From assembly GCA_037176905.1 (NCBI GenBank), contig JBBBWG010013557.1:32961-70792 (forward strand): a stretch of DNA of 37,832 nt. Reading direction: 5' to 3'. Within the stretch, counting starts at the first letter, position 1; every line of letters starts with the position of its first letter. Positions 12,888 to 24,606 of this stretch are shown here, in pieces. The translations under genes and the position numbers were made by a program. A model generated the notes under the pieces. The model was not told the origin of the DNA. It was given only the letters and a program-made list of their open reading frames with translations, and did no database searches. The stretch comes from Azolla pinnata (Eukaryota; Streptophyta; Polypodiopsida; Salviniales; Salviniaceae).

Positions 12888-14398
12888 GGGAGCGCGATCA
12901 AAGACGAGACCTTTCCTGTGTTTCTTTCCTCCGCCAGTTCTACAGAAGAAAGAAAACCCTACGAAAACCCTCACCGACCAAAACAGTGAGAATCTTGTCT
13001 TTCAGGTCCTGAGCTCAAAACCGGCCTCAACTTCAATCCAATCAATCCTTTTGTTTTTGTCATTTGACATTTTCCAATGGTTGACTTTGGACACCGATGA
13101 ATCGAGAGCGAGTGCGAAGCCGGTTGACTTTCTCTTCGTGGTCGATCAGAATTCCGGCAGCGAGAGAATCATCTGATGACTCGGTTTAGGGTTTAGGGTT
13201 TAGGGTCTAGGTGGTCTTAGTCAGCATTCATTTCGTGTAAATCGGTGTTGCTTGTGTACTTGCCATGCATTGAGAATAAGAGATGATGAATAGAGAAATA
13301 TGGTGGTTTTAGTCTGCATTTTGTTTCGTGTAAAACTGCTGGTGCTGCTTGTCCAGAACGCTCGGCGAATGAAATGATCGGCTACTTCGCCTCGTGAAAA
13401 GGGTGGCCTCGTCTCTGTGCCGCAATGGAGAACAAATAGCTGGCCTATTCTGTAACTTTACTCGAATAGATTACACAATGCATTGGTCTGATAAAAAGCT
13501 CGAGATATCGATCCTAAAAGAAATGATTTAGTTCTGTTCTTTCAGATTCGATTTGTTGTTGTTCCGATGTGGGTTAAGTAAGAAGTATCGGGCATCGCCC
13601 CGCAATCCGATAATCTCCCAAGGTAAAACCAGTCGTCGGTCAAAAAGGCAACGGAAGAAAGTTTCAGAATTCCAATAAGAAATCATGTTCTGGCATCGAT
13701 TATACACGACGAGGAAATGTTTAGTAGAAATTTCCAGTAGCTTTTAATCGCATTATTATTAGCAAAACCATTTCGAGGCCCGGGATCCGACAATGCTATT
13801 GAAAATCTTCTCCTTCTATGTTATTATTAAAACCTCTTTCCCTTGTCAGAGACATACATCAGAGTAATTTTTCTTCATTATACATTTTTCCTCACAAGGT
13901 CTCGTCCTGCTGCCTTCACAACATCCTTGATTACCTACCTCCTGTTTTGATATTTCCCGAAAGGATCAATGCTGCATTTGGAACGTTTGTGCATCTAGCT
14001 TGTCATTGTCGGACCAGAGCATTGCATCGGCTTGCATACATTGCTCGCCATTATCCACAGCAAAGTCTATAGAAGGCTTGCGACTTCAAACAATATGATG
14101 CAATTTGATCTCGAATCAGCTCCATTTTACTGCGAGAAGAAGAAGCCCCGGGGAGGTTCCAAACCTCGGTATAGATCAAGTTCAAACTGGTCGGTTGCCT
14201 AGCGAGTATTTTCCAGCAAGAAATCAAATATATGTATGTACACAGGTGCACAAGAACATGAATCGATGATGTTCCTTTGCGGTGGAGTTAGAGGGAGCCG
14301 GGGGTTAGGGTTAGGCTTTCGTGGTCGAGGTTACAGGCGGGTGGAATCTGCCCTGAGATCATTGCATATACTGAGAAATCCTGGTCTGGAGACGAGCA
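12888..14398. other. Spacer between PARP1 and the AHL gene
   Basis: Holds the PARP1 promoter and leader and the AHL 3' UTR. Three TTTAGGG copies lie at 13185-13205. No other gene is supported: the plus-strand frames at 12744-13176 overlap PARP1 exon 1 or have no recognisable content. Confidence 0.5.
13185..13205 (+). repeat. Three tandem TTTAGGG copies (telo-box)
   Basis: Three perfect copies of the plant telomere heptamer, followed by a degenerate TCTAGG. It lies about 300 bp upstream of the PARP1 start codon. Short telo-boxes of this kind are known promoter elements in plants, often at genes of DNA metabolism and translation. Confidence 0.9.
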
Positions 14399-16416
14399 TC
14401 AATGGTGGTGTTGGGCATTACCGGGGCGCCGATCAGCATCGCGTCGCGGAGATCCACGATTGCTACGATCGCCATTTCCTCCTGCTCTCGGATCGAGCGA
14501 AGAAGGGCTTCCGGGTTTGCGAAGAAGAAGGGCAGCATCATTCAGGGGCAAATGCGGGTCCGAATCGCTGCCATCGATGCTTGGCGAAAGCAGCTGATGT
14601 GTTGGTAGCGGCTTCGAAGGTTTAGCTGCCTTGGAGCTGGTATTGCAAGCGAAACTGCCCACAACTACTTGAACTGGACTAGCTGCTATCAACACCCCTG
14701 CAACTCCTCCCCCGACCACTCTTCCATCGGGTCCAGCAAGAGATACGCTGAGCCCACCTGTTCGGCTTCGCGCTCCGCCCGTGTTCGATACCAGAAAAGA
14801 CCCTGAAAGCGAAAGTATCTCGAACCGCCCCTGTATCCACACACAACCAGACAGATAACACAACCACCCAATCACAAAATATCCATCAATGCACAGTATA
14901 CACATGATTGTTAGATCAATCTTCATCTTCATATACATGCTCGCTTCCAGCGGTTCGAGGGTTTTAGTAAGTAAGGCCAAACATTTGCTACATCGAAAGA
15001 AAGAGAGAGAGAAATTTATAGCAAACAGATTTCCAGACATTTTCCATGGCAGTTGAGAGTTTGCGTGCGTATCTTACTTCATAAGTAACCACGCCCCCAG
15101 AGATCAGTAATTGCCGCAGCGTCACGTTGGAGATGGCGCCGTTTGCTGACAGGATGCAAATTCCTCGGGATCCTTGCTGCGAGAACGACAAGATTCTAGC
15201 CGCAACGTCCTACATGTCAAGAAGCACCACAATTATCAATCGATTCGGCCACAATGCGGCTCTGTTTGCTCTCTCTCTCTCGCTTCCAAAGCTCCAGAGA
15301 CCAAAACCTCGTAAGGATATATATAAATCTTTTGAATGCAAAAGAATTTCAAGCTGCAAGTTACTTGTTAACACGTTACCTCTCCTGTGCCGATTGTAAT
15401 GGCATGAGGAGTGAAGCCGCTTCCAGTCACAAGCACATATTCACCTGCAGCCCCTGGGAAAAAAAGAAAAGGACATACAAGTTACATACATATATACATA
15501 GCTACACAAGGATGATGCAAGTAGACATTGCCCCAAGTTGGAGTTCATGTTTTTCGTCCTCGACGTTAGGTCTTCCCTACAACATATTATGTGATTTTTC
15601 TTTAGGTAGGGCAAAGCATTCAGGCTTTTTCGGGTCAGGGTCTCGGGGTGGTTAGGTTGCCCTCACCCCCCAATCTCCCTTTAATCTGACATAGCTAAGC
15701 TATGGTTTCTGTTCATTTGAAGCACAATCTGTGTAGGAATTACGAGTAAAACATCATCAAACAAGAGAAGGTAAAAAAAACGTTGTACCAAATGATCCCA
15801 ATTGTTGTTTCTTGCCGGACCCAGGAGGCCTTCCCCTACTCTTTCTCTGGGCTGCTGCTGCTGCTGCTGCTGCAACTACCGATGTTGGTGGGAAGGGGGA
15901 GCTCACAGCCTGGGGAACAAACCCCTTGATAGTGATTGCCACAGTGCCATCTTGCCCATACTTGCGAGGCCTCCCACGCTTCTTCTTCACAAGGCTATGG
16001 TTAACAGAATCAGCAGTGGGAATATGCCTAGACATAGTGAAATGTCCAGCTAGAGACTGCTCGAGCATTGCCGAATGTGGGCGTGGAACCATGCGTTGAG
16101 TGCCCATTTCTTGCGCCATGTACGAAGGAGGGGCACTCATGTTGATCGGTGTAGCTGCGATAGTTCCTCCTGCTGCTTGTGCGTGTGCTTGTGCTTGTGC
16201 TTGTGCTTCTTCTTCTTCATCTTCCTCCTCCACTTCTTCTACTTCTACTTCTTCTTCTTCCTCCTCCTCCTCCTCCTCCTCTCCTCCTCCTCCTTCGGCG
16301 GTGTTGCCTCGCGCGATGTGGAATCCGATGTTGAATGCTCCAGGTGCATTCCCATGGCCTTGCGGCGTTGTTGTCGACGGATGACCCATGTCGATGCTCT
16401 TCACATCCATGCACAA
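14399..16416 (-). CDS. AHL: AT-hook motif nuclear-localized (AHL) protein, type II, four exons
   Basis: Exons 15789-16416, 15380-15453, 15078-15209 and 14399-14830 give 421 residues. AT-hook 1 (KKKRGRPRKYG, about 144-154) and AT-hook 2 (RGRPPGSGKK, 194-203) bind the minor groove of AT-rich DNA. The PPC/DUF296 domain (about 211-330) mediates trimer formation and partner binding; it contains GEYVLVTGSGFTPHAI, the conserved GRFEILSLSG, and GPDGRVVGGGVAG. Two AT-hooks plus an intron-split PPC fit the type II or III AHL group. A strongly acidic run (about 46-70, nearly all Glu) precedes an Ala-Gln dipeptide run (71-80). The C-terminal 90 residues are Ser, Pro and Arg rich and end NAQHHH. The start is taken at 16416; a second ATG at 16410 would remove two residues. 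AHL proteins act at matrix attachment regions and in growth control. Confidence 0.94.
16200..16300 (+). repeat. Pyrimidine trinucleotide repeat coding the AHL acidic run
   Basis: CTT/CCT/CTC triplets on the plus strand read GAA/GAG on the sense strand and encode the poly-Glu stretch of the AHL protein. The codons are mixed Glu triplets with a few Val and Asp. Confidence 0.85.
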
Positions 16417-16757
16417 CCTACTCTTCTCTTCCTCTCGCTCTCGCTCTCTGTCGAAACCTCTGCAACAAATTCTTTCTCAAAGGAAATCAACTCCTCCTTA
16501 TGTTATGGAGCCTTAATCTTCTCATCTTCTCTTGATCTTGTATGTATGTATGTATGCATATACAGATGAATGTGTGCAGAAGTATCCTTCCTCTTTAGAG
16601 AGAGGGTAATGTCTAAGACTCGAAAACCTTGGGAACTCGAAGTGCCTCTTAGAGTTACACGTTCAGGATTTGGGGCTTAAAGCTCAGGATTTAGGATTAG
16701 GGTTCTTTTCCAGATTAGTTAAGAGCTGTGCAACAGGTCTAGGGCTAGTGTTGCTTC

Positions 16758-16812
16758 TCCTTCCTCCTCCTCCTCCTCCTCCTCCTACTTCTTCTTCTTC
16801 TTCTTCTTCTTC
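16758..16812 (+). repeat. CTC/CTT triplet repeat upstream of AHL
   Basis: A run of CTC then CTT triplets 340-400 bp upstream of the AHL start codon. On the sense strand it is GAA then GAG, the same repeat type that is expanded inside the coding region. Confidence 0.85.
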
Positions 16813-17639
16813 GTACAACTTAACTCTTTCAGGGCTTGAGGTTGGCTACTTGTTTCTTGCCTTCATACGAATTTAGGGTTTTTGGGGTCAGGGATTCCAC
16901 CGTTAGTCTAAGAGCCCGTGGGTTCGTTCCCTGTCTGTCTTTCTGTTATTTTCCCTTCAGCATGCTTGTTAAACTTGCTGAATGAAAACACAAGTAGACT
17001 CTGCAGCCGATTCACCATCAACTTCCCTGCCTCGATTCTTCAGAGCTACGGACAGACCCCTGGCAGCATCAACCAGCATCACAAAAGGGGAATGCAAAAA
17101 CCCAGAAAAGAGCCTATAATGCTCAAATTTACAGCTAAAACCCAGAGAATTTGGAAGCACGACGGAGAGGATCAGAGCCCACAAAGGCCAGGAAAGAATT
17201 GAGCAGGGGAAGGTCGAAACCCGCCCAGGATTTGCGAGAAAACGATCAGAGATGCGCAGATCCATGGCAGTAAGCAAGTGGAAACCCGGATTTTTCTTAC
17301 AAATGGGCAGGGAAACAGCCTACGAAATTCCGCCATTTCTTCTTGGGGCAACGGATTCAGGCCACGGCAAATCGAGCTGGGGCGCGTACCTGAGGAAGAT
17401 TTGCAGACTGAATTGGAGGGATCGAGGATTCAGTGCAGCAAAAGCAAGCTCCTTCTATCTCTGTTTTTCGGACACAACAGGCAGAAGAGAAGAAAGGAGG
17501 AAGTTTGTTCTTGCAGAACAAGAATAATTTCGTGGAAAATTGGGAAACGATACGAGGTTTTTATACAAACAGTAGTGAGATTTTAATTTTTTGTTTCTTC
17601 ATTTCTAAAATCGAAACAAAAAATATAAATAAATCTATA

Positions 17640-18840
17640 TGTGCGGAATTATAATATTTTGGAAATTAGTAATTTCCTTCTTCCTTTCTGGGAATTTGTT
17701 CTTTGTGCTTTTTTTCCTGTTATATTTTATTTTCTCCTTCTTTTTTATGGGAATCTGGAGCCGTCTTTTTGTTTTTTTTTATTTTAAATATTCCGGCTTT
17801 TTGTTTTGTTTTTGTTTTTGTTTTTCCTTATTTGGGCTTCGATTTTCTTTTTTTTTTTTGGTTTCCTAAAAACAAGGAGAGAGAAAACGATATATATTAG
17901 AAAATAATGTGGAGAGAGAAAACTTCACGGAAAACCAGAGAAATTCCGAAAAAAAGTGCGAAAAATGCCAACCAGAAAAGAAAAAAAAAGGGCCTTTAAT
18001 TTCCAGAAAAAACAATTCCAAAAACTCTCAAAGTTTTGGGGAATCCCCTCCGCCCCCAAGTAACTTAATTAATTAATTAATTAATTTTATTATATATTAA
18101 TCTTTTTCGGGTCCGTAAAGTAGTTTATTTTTTACCACCGCACCAGAAAAGAAACAAAACATTTAAAAATGTAATTAATTATTAAATAGAGCTGCTACAA
18201 AAAAGAATGAAATAAATTGCGTGTGATTTTCTCCTCCTCTTTTCTTTTTTCTTTTTTCATTAATTGTTTTTTTTTTCTTCCCCCGTCTTTTTATCGTTTC
18301 CCACGACCTTTTTGCAGCCTTTTTCTTCTTTTTTCCTTTTTTGCGAAAATAAAAAAGGGCAGGAAAATGGGAAAAGGGAAAAGGAAAGCGGGCGAATATT
18401 TAAAAGAATAAAACAAATGGGGGGGAAAAAAAAAGGACTTTTTGTTTTTGTTGTTGGGCGTCCACTTTTTTCGCGTGGGGCAGAAAAAAACAAAAACAAA
18501 AAAGCGCGGAATTAATTAAAATTGTTTTTAAAGAACGACTCCTTTTTGTTTTATTTTTTTATAAAAAAAGTCGCCTCTTTTTATTTTTTGCCCTTTTCGC
18601 TATCGCTGTTTTTTTTTTGTTTTTTTTTATCTCTTTCCTTTTCTGATTTTCCCACCCGGATTCCGTCAATTTTATAATTAAAAAAAAACAAAAACAAACT
18701 CGGGAGAAAAATTAGTCGCTAATATTTCTTTTCCATTTCGATGTCCTGAAAACGACCCCTCCCCAAAAAATATCGAATTTTCTGTTTTTTAAAACAAATA
18801 AAAGAATTAATAAATTGTCTTTATTTTGGGCTTTCTGCTT
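17640..18840. other. T-rich low-complexity island
   Basis: About 1.2 kb dominated by homopolymer T and A runs broken by short GC clusters, with ATTAATTAATTAATTAA near 18068-18086 and TTTTTGTTTTTG motifs. Frames here are low-complexity Phe/Lys products and are not believed. It lies 1.2-2.4 kb upstream of the AHL gene. A matrix attachment region or a decayed element are both possible; the sequence does not decide. Confidence 0.6.
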
Positions 18841-18904
18841 CATGTGTATTTTCTCCCTTCATACACATTCAACCATACCATACATGCATGCAAATTATAC
18901 AGTA

Positions 18905-19160
18905 TAGGTATGCAAGTATGTATGTATTTTGGTATGTATGTAGTATTTTGGTATGTATATATGTATTTTGGTATGTATGTATGTATTTTGGTATGTATGT
19001 ATCTGTGTAGGTATGTATGTATGCAGTTTGTATGTATGTATGTATGTATTTTTGTATTCATGTATGTATTTTGGTATTTATGTATCTGTGTCGGTATGTA
19101 TATTTGTATATTGGTATGTATGTACTTGTCTAGGTATATACGTATGTATGGATGGATGTA
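18905..19160 (+). repeat. GTAT microsatellite with an interspersed TTTTG unit
   Basis: An imperfect array of GTAT tetramers, often interrupted as GTATGTATGTATTTTG, about 250 bp long. The frames through it (Met-Tyr-Val/Cys runs, or Thr-Tyr-Ile-His on the other strand) are products of the repeat. Confidence 0.92.
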
Positions 19161-19850
19161 CAATACTCATCATACTACATGTATCACTTGCATATATACA
19201 TAACCAACACTTCTCCTTTTTGTACTCTCAGATCCAAAGCTTAGAGTGCAGAGGTTAAGATGGATGGATCGATGGTTACAGACCGTAAGAATGCCCAGAA
19301 TGGATCGACGATCTGTGCGCTCGACGCATTCGGTCTCTATTGCAAAAGGATGCACAGAGGCAGTGAATTATTGGTTTTTTTTTTGCAGTTTTGCCTGTCG
19401 TTCTGTTAACTCGTTTATCTCAGATCGATACGAGAATGCGAACACCTAAGTTAATTCCCAAAAACTCTAGTCCCTCGTCGATCTTGGACTGAGAGCAGCT
19501 GTAGGGAGCATCCATGGCTGAAGATTGTACATCCGACTTTCTTGAGCAAAGACGTTGTTTCGCACCGCTGTGTTAAGTTCTTTGTTCCGACCAAAGATAA
19601 ATTTGTTGCCTTTTAAGCAAAGCTACAACAGAGAGAACCCCCATGAGATCCAACCTCCAAATGGTGCTTGTAACGATAATTTGGGGGTATAGTGGTACTA
19701 TAGGCAGGTCCTGCCACGATATACATTCATGCATTGGTCGTATTTTACTCCTGATTCTTGTAATGGTAAAACCCCAAGTAACGTTGTTAGAGTTGTTTGT
19801 TGAATTCTGAATGTCAATCTGAATTAGAACCAAGAGGCATGCTAAGCTTC
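19161..19850. other. Intergenic sequence without recognised gene
   Basis: Unique-looking sequence between the GTAT microsatellite and the LTR-like region. A minus-strand frame of 86 codons at 19573-19833 has no recognised domain. Nothing else is supported. Confidence 0.4.
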
Positions 19851-19899
19851 AATCACGTGACCTCTTACATTAGAAAGACAACAGTTTAACCGAAAAAAA

Positions 19900-20220
19900 T
19901 ATTTAACACATAATCATATGATATGATATTAAAGTAACCCATGTTCTGGAAGTTCCCAAGGAACTTCCCGAAAGGTCTAGAATCTTCCTAGAGGCTTCTG
20001 CATAATATCATTATGAAGCCTACACGATGAGCCAACGCACGAGTATAAATACGAGGATTCATCATGATCTTAATCAAAGGTGAGCAATGCTAGTTACGCA
20101 ATTATACATTTGGTGTATGTCATCGCATGCTTTTCTTTCTAATATCTTGTCTCTTGCCCTAGCTTAGCTCGACTCTCTATTCGACTCTGCTCCATCTATC
20201 CGTGATGACAAGGACTGTGC
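19900..20220 (+). mobile_element. Possible solo LTR remnant
   Basis: The block has the layout of a plant retrotransposon LTR: a palindrome-rich upstream part with an inverted repeat at 19948-19968 (9-bp arms, 3-bp spacer) and another at 20001-20015, then a TATA box (TATAAATA, 20044-20051), then a pyrimidine-rich downstream part. No flanking target duplication, primer-binding site or polyprotein is recognised, so this could equally be an orphan promoter. Confidence 0.3.
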
Positions 20221-20249
20221 AGTTTGTTCGATTGTTTTAAGATTGGCGT

Positions 20250-20639
20250 TCAAAAGCTTGTGCATGGCTCGACTGTTCGTCCTATCACGACAAACTTAAG
20301 GCCCAGAGACAAGAAGAAGAAGGTTCCGCTTCCTCGGACGTCTTGGGATCGATGCAAAGATGCAACCAATTGAGATTTAGGGCGAAAACAAAGGCGAGTG
20401 GTTCCGATCGTTCCTGCTTCAATTTCTATAGTTGTGGAAGCGCTATTTGTGTGATCTGTTTTGGCGAGCAAAGTTTTAAAGCGAGGCATTCGATTCATTC
20501 GATCTATTTTTCGAAGCCAATCACCCATCAGTTCATCTCCCAGACTACTTTGAAGTTCGTTCCACAAGTCATACAAGCCACCAAGTGGTAAATCATGCAT
20601 GCTGAGCCGACTGAATGATAAAAACCATTGAATCTTCAT
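20250..20639 (-). CDS. Open frame of 129 codons, unrecognised
   Basis: The translation contains a protein-like middle (LYDLWNELQSSLGDELMG, then WLRKIDRMNRMPRFKTLLAK) with an amphipathic, helix-like character, unlike the low-complexity frames around it. No known domain is recognised. It is next to the LTR-like block but on the opposite strand. It may be a decayed transposon fragment, an exon of an unknown gene, or chance. Confidence 0.2.
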   Translation of the reverse strand: MKIQWFLSFSRLSMHDLPLGGLYDLWNELQSSLGDELMGDWLRKIDRMNRMPRFKTLLAKTDHTNSASTTIEIEAGTIGTTRLCFRPKSQLVASLHRSQDVRGSGTFFFLSLGLKFVVIGRTVEPCTSF

Positions 20640-21866
20640 GGTTCACACGGCTTCAGAGACAGAAAACGAAATCGATTATCATCGCAAACGGAGCACTTGG
20701 TTGCTTCCCTTCTTCCAAATGAAAAATTTCAATGCAATGACAAAGCTGCTACTTCTCTCATTTCATCTCCAATGCAAAAAAACCATTTACTTCCCTGTAT
20801 GTATGTATGTATGTGTGTGTACAAGTCTTCTGTTAGTTAGGCTTACATTAAATCAGTTTCAATGGCCACTTGACGGATAGGATCCATAGCTCTAATATAC
20901 AGATAAGTTATCTGTCTGTCTGTGTTTTCTGTGTTTGTGTGTGTGTGTGTGATACAACCACCACACCACAGCTACCAAGCTGGTAAAAGATGTAGTAGTG
21001 ATACAAGGAAACCAACAACATCTCTTTTGCCTTATGATACAAAGAATTGGGTGAGCAATAAACTCACCTAGAGATAGGTAGGTACATAAATACCTAATTA
21101 AATGATACAGCTATGGATTGTACATATACATACATTGATACATAGATACACATACATACATGTATGGATTGATACCCTAAGCAGCTATATGATAGGTAGA
21201 TACACAACTGTCATGACAATCTGTGTATACTATATCCTTTCCCAATCAAGTTAAGCCTAGCTGTGTAGTAGTGTATGTATAATATGTATAGATTTTGATG
21301 ATACACATCTCCTTTGGCCCGACTACTAGTTTTGCACCTTATATGTTCATCAAGTTTACATGTAGTCTCTAGTTTCTCTGCTTCACTACCCACTTTCTCA
21401 GATATTGCAGCCATATGTTTTTGACCCAGCCCACATCAATCTCATGGCAGCTACCACTTGCCTTCAGTCCGTGGGGGAGAAGGGATCATTGCAGGTGGTC
21501 TCTGGAACCCAATTCCAGGTTTTGATGAACCCAACAACAAGAAAACCATCAGGTATATTGGGTGGTTATGTTAAAAGCCAGATTGACCTGAGCCAAGACA
21601 CCCCCCCTGACCTTGGACTTTGCCCACATTGACCATGAATTGATTCAAGTTTGGCACCTCAGACTGCCTCGGCCTCAGACCTTACCAGCTCCACTGGCTT
21701 TTCCCCATGCCTTTTGACTTTGCCACAGCATTCTACCAGGATTCATGTAGCTTCCTCCTGTGCTTTTCTGCTTCCCTGATGGGTGAGATGATCTCTTATT
21801 AGATAGGTAGGTAGCTAGATAGATATGGCTCCTCAATGTATGCTGGTTGGCTGGTTCTGTGGCCCC
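20640..21866. other. Sequence downstream of the KNOX gene
   Basis: Should include the KNOX 3' UTR. It holds short GTAT (20800-20815), TG (about 20930-20950) and ATAC/GATA-type (21120-21200) repeats. No coding sequence is supported. Confidence 0.4.
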
Positions 21867-24569
21867 TTAACGTTTCCGTTTGGACTTGAGAACAGCTGAG
21901 GATGGGTTGCTGTGCCAATTCCTCTTCCTCTGGTTGATGAACCAGTTGTTGATCTGCTTCAACTGCAGGCCTGTCTCCTGCACAAGTCGTGCTTTCTCAT
22001 CCTCCTGAGCAGGGGAACAAAAACAAACAGAACAAAAAAAAAAAACACACAACATTCAACTCGGTCAGAGTTCCCTGCAGACCCAACATGTGCTTTTTCT
22101 CTCTTTGCAAATACCAAACACACAAGAAGACCATGTCATGCTGCTCAACGCATAAAAGTCCATGATTTTTACACCATTGCAAACTCCCAAACTCATGCTT
22201 CAAGAGGTTGCGTTGAACAGTAGAGTGTTTTGTTTTGGAGATTTTCCCCAATATTTCTCGTAATATACCTTAGAAGAGAGAGCCTGCTCCCAAAAATGTC
22301 TCCATGTTGGACCACCCAATGATCGGCAGAGAGCATCCCGTAGTTAGTTGCAAGATCGGCAGATTGTTAGTTAGTTAGTTCGTTAGCCAGCCACCATTAG
22401 GGCTTTTGAAGCCAGTTGGTCTTTGGCAACAAGATCTGATTGTGTTAGGATTTTCGACGCTTCCATTCAGCCTTACTGAGCAAGATTAAAAGCCAAAATC
22501 AGTTTTTTGGTCCCTCCTTTCTTCCTTGTTATCTGGTATATCGGATCAAGCTCTTCTAATAATATTAGCTTTTGCTACATTTCACAAGGCGTGACGATTT
22601 TCTATCACTAGGGGCATAAAACTGTTAGGTCTGGCCATTTTAGGTTTTCTGAGAAAGAGTTTTGCGTCTGTACAAATTTGTTTCTGGCAGGGGATAAACA
22701 TGGAGAAACCATGATTGGCTATGATTTTGCAAGCGGACAAACCGTTGGAAAACTGAACTACCCAAGACCACAACGAGAATATTTCGTGTGGGTTTCATAA
22801 AAAGTGAACAATCTATTATGTCCGAAGCGCTATGGAAACTATATATAGGTAGATGCTCTTTCCTTTCCAAAAAAGAGCCTCTACTAGGTACTNNNNNNNN
22901 NNNNNNNNNNNNNNNNNNNNNNNNNNNNNNNNNNNNNNNNNNNNNNNNNNNNNNNNNNNNNNNNNNNNNNNNNNNNNNNNNNNNNNNNNNNNCAGAGCAT
23001 ACCGCCCCATCAGTTTGTTCAATGACAATTTGACGGCTCAATCTTGGAACAGCCAGCATCACCAAAATAAATGAAATTAAGCAGCAGCCTCAAAACCAAG
23101 AAATTCTAGATACTTTTTTCTCCGAGCTGAGTTTCAAAGTTTTGATCAATCTCAGCCATTGCCACAGGTCAGGTTTAGAAGTAATGGGAGCTAGATGCTT
23201 ACTGTCGGATATGGCCATTTCGAGTGAGCATGCCACCAGGACTTGAGAACAGAGGTTGTATCCCCGGGCAGCTTCCCTGCCCTACGCTTGCGTAGAATTT
23301 CTTCCCGCACATCCACAATCCTCTCTTTGTAGCCCTAGAAAAAGACACACAAGAAGAAGGAAAACAAAAACATGAGCGTCGCTGGATCGGATCAGTTCAA
23401 TGTTTCTTTGGGTTACCTCGTTCGAAGATCAGTGCTGAAAGGCATGAAATTTGCACACACAATCCGGGTTGAATCGATGAAAGAGCATGAGATACACACA
23501 TTCGATGGATTGATCGATCAGAGACCATAACACACATCCACCCACAACCAGCCAGGAGATCAATGAATGAAAGAGCATGTAAAACAAACATGATTCATCG
23601 ATCGATTGATCAATCGATGAAAGCGCACGAAAATTATACGCACATACAATTGATGGATGGATCGATCAGCAAGCATGAAGCACGTGCACATACGATTGTT
23701 CGATCATAATCGAAGAGTGTATGAATGACACAGACGCAAAATCAGCCGATTGGTCGCAGAACAACGATCCCGATCAAAAGGCATGAAGTATGCATACACA
23801 ACTGGTTGAATCGAGACGAAAAAGCATGGGATACACACACATATGATGGATTGATAGATCAAAGAACCACAACACACAAACACCCACAACCAGTCGGGGG
23901 AGATCGATCGATGAATGAGCACGAAAACAAACATCATCGATCGATGAATGAGCACGAAAACAAACATCATCGATCGATGAATGAGCACGAAAACAAACAT
24001 CATCGATCGATGAATGAGCACGAAAACAAACATCATCGATTGATGAACGAGCACGAAAACAAACATCATCGATCGATCGATGAAAGTGCATGAGAACAGA
24101 TGCGGATCGATCAGCGAACGGGAAGCACACGCACATACGATACCATCGATCGATTCCAAGACTGTATGGAATGGAATAAGACAGAAGCAAGACCAGGCGA
24201 TCGATGTGGATCCATGGCGGATCAGTGAGGGAGGGAGCAGAAGAGCACAGAGAGAGATGGAGAGACGTACGTTCTTGAGCTCGTTCTTGAGCTCTTGCCT
24301 GACGCGTTCCATGAGGGTGCGCTCGGTTTCGGTGGGGATGAGGGGCCCGAAAGCTCCGCTCATGTCCGAGGCGAGGCCACAGTCGAAGCTGCCGCCGGAG
24401 CTGCCCTCGAAGATCATGCTGCTCCCGTCGCTGTCCATGGCCGCCGCCATCATCATCACGCCCGAGCCTCCTCCAGCCGACAGTGCAGAAGGCGCAGATG
24501 CCTCCTCCATCATCTGCTCCTGGTCGTCAGACATGGTTGCCCCTGTGCCCTCGCCTGGTGATACGCCTG

Positions 24570-24606
<37 letters not shown>

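Noticed and set aside
12888-12974. Upstream PARP1 start at 12974
   Set aside because: It would add 29 residues unlike the family N-terminus; the ATG at 12887 gives the expected start just before zinc finger 1.
14300-14625. Plus-strand frame of 129 codons
   Set aside because: It overlaps the last AHL exon on the opposite strand, which has clear PPC homology, and is a shadow.
18826-19258. Tyr/Met/Cys-rich proteins on both strands
   Set aside because: They are products of the GTAT microsatellite.
23903-24067. CRISPR array
   Set aside because: The 33-bp units are directly contiguous with no unique spacers and lie in a plant intron; it is a minisatellite.
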